Assembly (NCBI GenBank): GCA_003229065.1
Contig: QIHJ01000265.1
Coordinates: forward strand, 1 to 8,905
Length of the DNA stretch: 8,905 nt
Source: Candidatus Dadabacteria bacterium
Lineage (GTDB): Bacteria > Desulfobacterota_D > UBA1144 > Nemesobacterales > UBA2774
Reading direction: 5' to 3'
Shown piece by piece: positions 7,941 through 8,905 of this stretch. Positions within the stretch are counted from its first letter, which is position 1, and the number at the start of each line of letters is the position of its first letter. The position numbers and the translations under genes were made by a program. The notes under the pieces were generated by a model. It did no database searches and was not told the DNA's origin. It was given only the letters and a program-made list of their open reading frames with translations.

Positions 7941-8050
7941 GGTGGGTCAGGTGGGTAGGGGCGGGTTTGGTTTATAGTGTATATGAGCACGTAGTGCATT
8001 TGCGGCTAGTTGCTTCTTGTGATGAGTCGGGAAAATCTGGTCTGTAGTGT
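7941..8050 (-). terminator. Candidate Rho-dependent termination (rut-like) region
   Basis: On the - strand this 110-base stretch has 43 C and 12 G, and the part from 7990 to 7941 has 23 C and 4 G in 50 bases. C-rich, G-poor, weakly structured RNA is the known loading signature of Rho. The stretch begins about 110 bases past the stop codon of the secreted-protein gene, where no strong intrinsic terminator is seen, so it fits a Rho-dependent end for that transcript. This is a composition argument only; the same bases form a G-quadruplex motif on the opposite strand. Confidence 0.35.
7944..7965 (+). other. Canonical G-quadruplex motif
   Basis: Four G-tracts of at least three: GGG (7944-7946), GGG (7953-7955), GGGG (7958-7961) and GGG (7963-7965), with loops of 6, 2 and 1 bases. 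This satisfies the usual G3+N1-7 rule. It is embedded in near-tandem copies of GGTGGGT. For - strand transcription from the upstream gene the G-tracts lie in the template strand, where a folded quadruplex could slow polymerase. Folding in the cell is not shown. Confidence 0.5.
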
Positions 8051-8159
8051 CGCTTAGATGCGCTGACCGTCCCCTTCATAGCTCCTCCACTTGTTCACAA
8101 TGCTACTAGTGTAAAGTAGCGACACGTCCGTTTATTCAAACTTATTCGATGGGATTACT

Positions 8160-8630
8160 TCACCAATTTTCGTTGGCTCCCCAATGGAGGTAGTCCATGA
8201 ACAAAGCTGACGAGTTAAAACGCTTAGGATGGCTACCCTCTCGCACTTTCACTTTAAAAACTACAGAACCGCTTTTTTGCTCCACACTCATAAGTTCAAC
8301 CACCACATTTTTGGCTCCATCTTTCGTCAACACGGAAAGAGTAGCGTTTGGCGGGTCTTTCTTGAAGCTGTTACTGCCCTTATTCCATGACTCTACAAAT
8401 TTCTCAGGCGAAATATGCCCTGCCTTCCTAGCGGGTCGGTCTGAGAAATAGATTACATTCGGTACTCCGTTTAATGTCAATGTATCCCCGTCCAATGAGC
8501 CCGACGTCCCGCTTATAACAAATAGATAACCCGTGTTCTTAGAATCGTCGATTACGTGCTCGGCGGATACCAAGCCGGGAGCAAGCGTCAGCATCACGGT
8601 AAATACTGCAACTATAGTTGAGAATCTCAT
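8160..8630 (-). CDS. Small secreted or periplasmic protein of unknown function
   Basis: A 156-residue protein with a clear Sec signal peptide: MR start, hydrophobic core at about 5-17, and a signal peptidase I site after V-S-A (A23/E24). The mature part of about 133 residues is a compact, probably beta-rich domain. It carries the distinctive blocks LTLNGVPNVIYFSDRPARKAG (52-72; quoted in part), FVESWNKGSNSF (78-89), DPPNATLSVL (92-101) and VVVELMSVE (109-117). From memory the YFSDRP-x-R-x-AGH plus PPNATLSV pattern recurs in uncharacterised exported proteins of other Gram-negative bacteria; I cannot name a function. There is no Cys in the mature protein and no lipobox. The ATG at 8630 has a strong GAGGGG 9 bases upstream and an extended -10 promoter about 40 bases upstream. 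It appears monocistronic. Confidence 0.85.
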   Translation of the reverse strand: MRFSTIVAVFTVMLTLAPGLVSAEHVIDDSKNTGYLFVISGTSGSLDGDTLTLNGVPNVIYFSDRPARKAGHISPEKFVESWNKGSNSFKKDPPNATLSVLTKDGAKNVVVELMSVEQKSGSVVFKVKVREGSHPKRFNSSALFMDYLHWGANENW

Positions 8631-8670
8631 AGCTAAAGCCCCCTCAATAGTACTTTGTATCTATATTGAT

Positions 8671-8679
8671 ACTATAGCA
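8671..8679 (-). promoter_or_regulatory. Extended -10 promoter of the secreted-protein gene
   Basis: The - strand reads TGCTATAGT, matching TGnTATAAT with one mismatch, about 40 bases before the ATG at 8630 and followed by a good ribosome-binding site. The -35 region is poor and lies inside the terminator hairpin at 8686-8711. A dyad ATAGTA/TACTAT (8647-8652 and 8670-8675) spans from the -10 past the likely start of transcription and could be an operator. Confidence 0.5.
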
Positions 8680-8685
8680 TGGATT

Positions 8686-8711
8686 AAAGGAGAGCTTCGG
8701 CTCCCTTTTTT
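8686..8711 (+). terminator. Intrinsic terminator hairpin with TTCG loop, possibly bidirectional
   Basis: AAAGG-A-GAGC (8686-8695) pairs with GCTCCCTTT (8700-8708) around a TTCG tetraloop, with A8691 bulged. A six-T run (8706-8711) follows on the + strand. This is a textbook intrinsic terminator for + transcription, though no + strand gene leads into it. On the - strand the stem is preceded by six A and followed by TTTAAT, so it may also stop - strand transcripts coming from the right and insulate the secreted-protein gene. Confidence 0.65.
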
Positions 8712-8712
8712 G

Positions 8713-8727
8713 GCGGGTAGTACCCGC
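8713..8727. repeat. Perfect 15-base palindrome GCGGGTA-G-TACCCGC
   Basis: Seven-base arms match perfectly around a single central G. It starts two bases after the T-run of the terminator, and its centre is about 45 bases upstream of the predicted -10. It could be a regulator binding site or a second hairpin. GC-rich against AT-rich surroundings, it stands out from the local background. Confidence 0.6.
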
Positions 8728-8905
8728 AGACATAAGGTTTGTGCATAGCATTGTGCAATCAGAAATTTACTCAGTATTCAGGACACATATGTAATAACTC
8801 AACATGTGTGTATCCAGTCGTTGATTTTACAAGCTTTTAGTAAATCACACTTCGTATGTGATCACTCAAAAGAAGAAATTTATTTTATTCCTAAAGGCGG
8901 CTATC
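8728..8905. other. AT-rich right edge with short repeats, no gene seen
   Basis: Every frame on both strands is quickly closed. Visible structures are a direct repeat TTGTGCA (8739-8745 and 8751-8757, period 12), a dyad ACACAT/ATGTGT (8783-8788 and 8804-8809), a dyad ATCACA/TGTGAT with a 7-base loop (8844-8849 and 8857-8862), and an imperfect GATTTTAC/GTAAATC. A - strand frame open from the right edge to TGA at 8866-8868 is only 12 codons and cannot be assigned. The last dyad could be a weak terminator for a gene beyond the window. Confidence 0.4.

Larger units (their letters stand above)
7753..8159. other. 407-base non-coding interval between the glnE unit and the secreted-protein gene
   Basis: No convincing gene or tRNA is seen. 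On the left (7753-7940) it is AT-rich and holds the candidate promoter of the glnE unit and a hairpin with a T-run. On the right (7941-8159) it is richer in GC, strongly skewed (G on +, C on -), and contains the G-quadruplex and rut-like stretch. An 8-base inverted repeat GTGTCGCT (8047-8054) / AGCGACAC (8118-8125) and a nested GCTAC/GTAGC hairpin (8102-8120) are also present. All three - strand frames are interrupted; a 35-codon frame (7972-8079) is discussed separately. Confidence 0.6.

Noticed and set aside
7753..8159. tRNA or integron attC/attachment site in the non-coding interval
   Set aside because: No T-loop GTTCRA, no cloverleaf stems and no GTTRRRY/RYYYAAC pair were found. The inverted repeats are short and not flanked by target duplications.
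8533..8748. 71-codon + strand open frame over the secreted-protein start
   Set aside because: It runs across the signal peptide, ribosome-binding site, promoter and terminator of the - strand gene, so it cannot be favoured over them.
8844..8862. CRP-like site
   Set aside because: The half-sites are ATCACA then TGTGAT, the reverse order of the CRP consensus TGTGA-N6-TCACA.

Overview
The window reads as chromosomal DNA from a Gram-negative bacterium of moderate GC content. It carries a full-length two-domain GlnE, a BatA-type membrane von Willebrand factor A (VWA) protein and a secreted protein with a Sec signal peptide. ATA and AGG codons are common and TTG is used as a start. Together these suggest a deltaproteobacterial-grade lineage or an uncultivated neighbour phylum, but the sequence does not settle the taxon and this is only a weak inference. 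There is no transposase, integrase, CRISPR array, tRNA or rRNA.

Left block (1-3130, + strand): the 3' end of a CarD/CdnL-type transcription regulator, then a DUF58 protein, then a BatA-like protein with an N-terminal membrane anchor, a VWA domain and a glutamine-amidotransferase-like fold. The genes are tightly spaced (47 and 9 bases) and probably cotranscribed. DUF58 and VWA membrane proteins are normally partners of a MoxR AAA+ ATPase. None is visible here; the gene could lie elsewhere.

Middle block (3152-7752, - strand, converging on the left block with only 21 bases between stop codons): a small unknown protein with highly basic ends, then glnE, then an alkaline-phosphatase-superfamily phosphodiesterase. 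The small gene overlaps glnE by 8 bases and glnE begins with TTG, so translation is probably coupled. GlnE adjusts glutamine synthetase activity to nitrogen status. The phosphodiesterase substrate is unknown.

Right block (7753-8905): a 407-base non-coding interval, a monocistronic - strand gene for a small secreted protein of unknown function, and an AT-rich right edge with several short dyads. The non-coding interval has a strand-asymmetric stretch. On the - strand it is C-rich and G-poor, like a Rho loading site downstream of the secreted-protein gene. On the + strand the same bases form a canonical four-tract G-quadruplex motif. Upstream of the secreted-protein gene, an intrinsic terminator hairpin and a perfect 15-base palindrome lie directly against the predicted promoter.

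Overall this is mostly housekeeping sequence. I see no convincing new defence or mobile system. The most useful leads are the unknown protein coupled to glnE, the regulatory architecture of the right block, and the two poorly characterised enzymes or secreted proteins.
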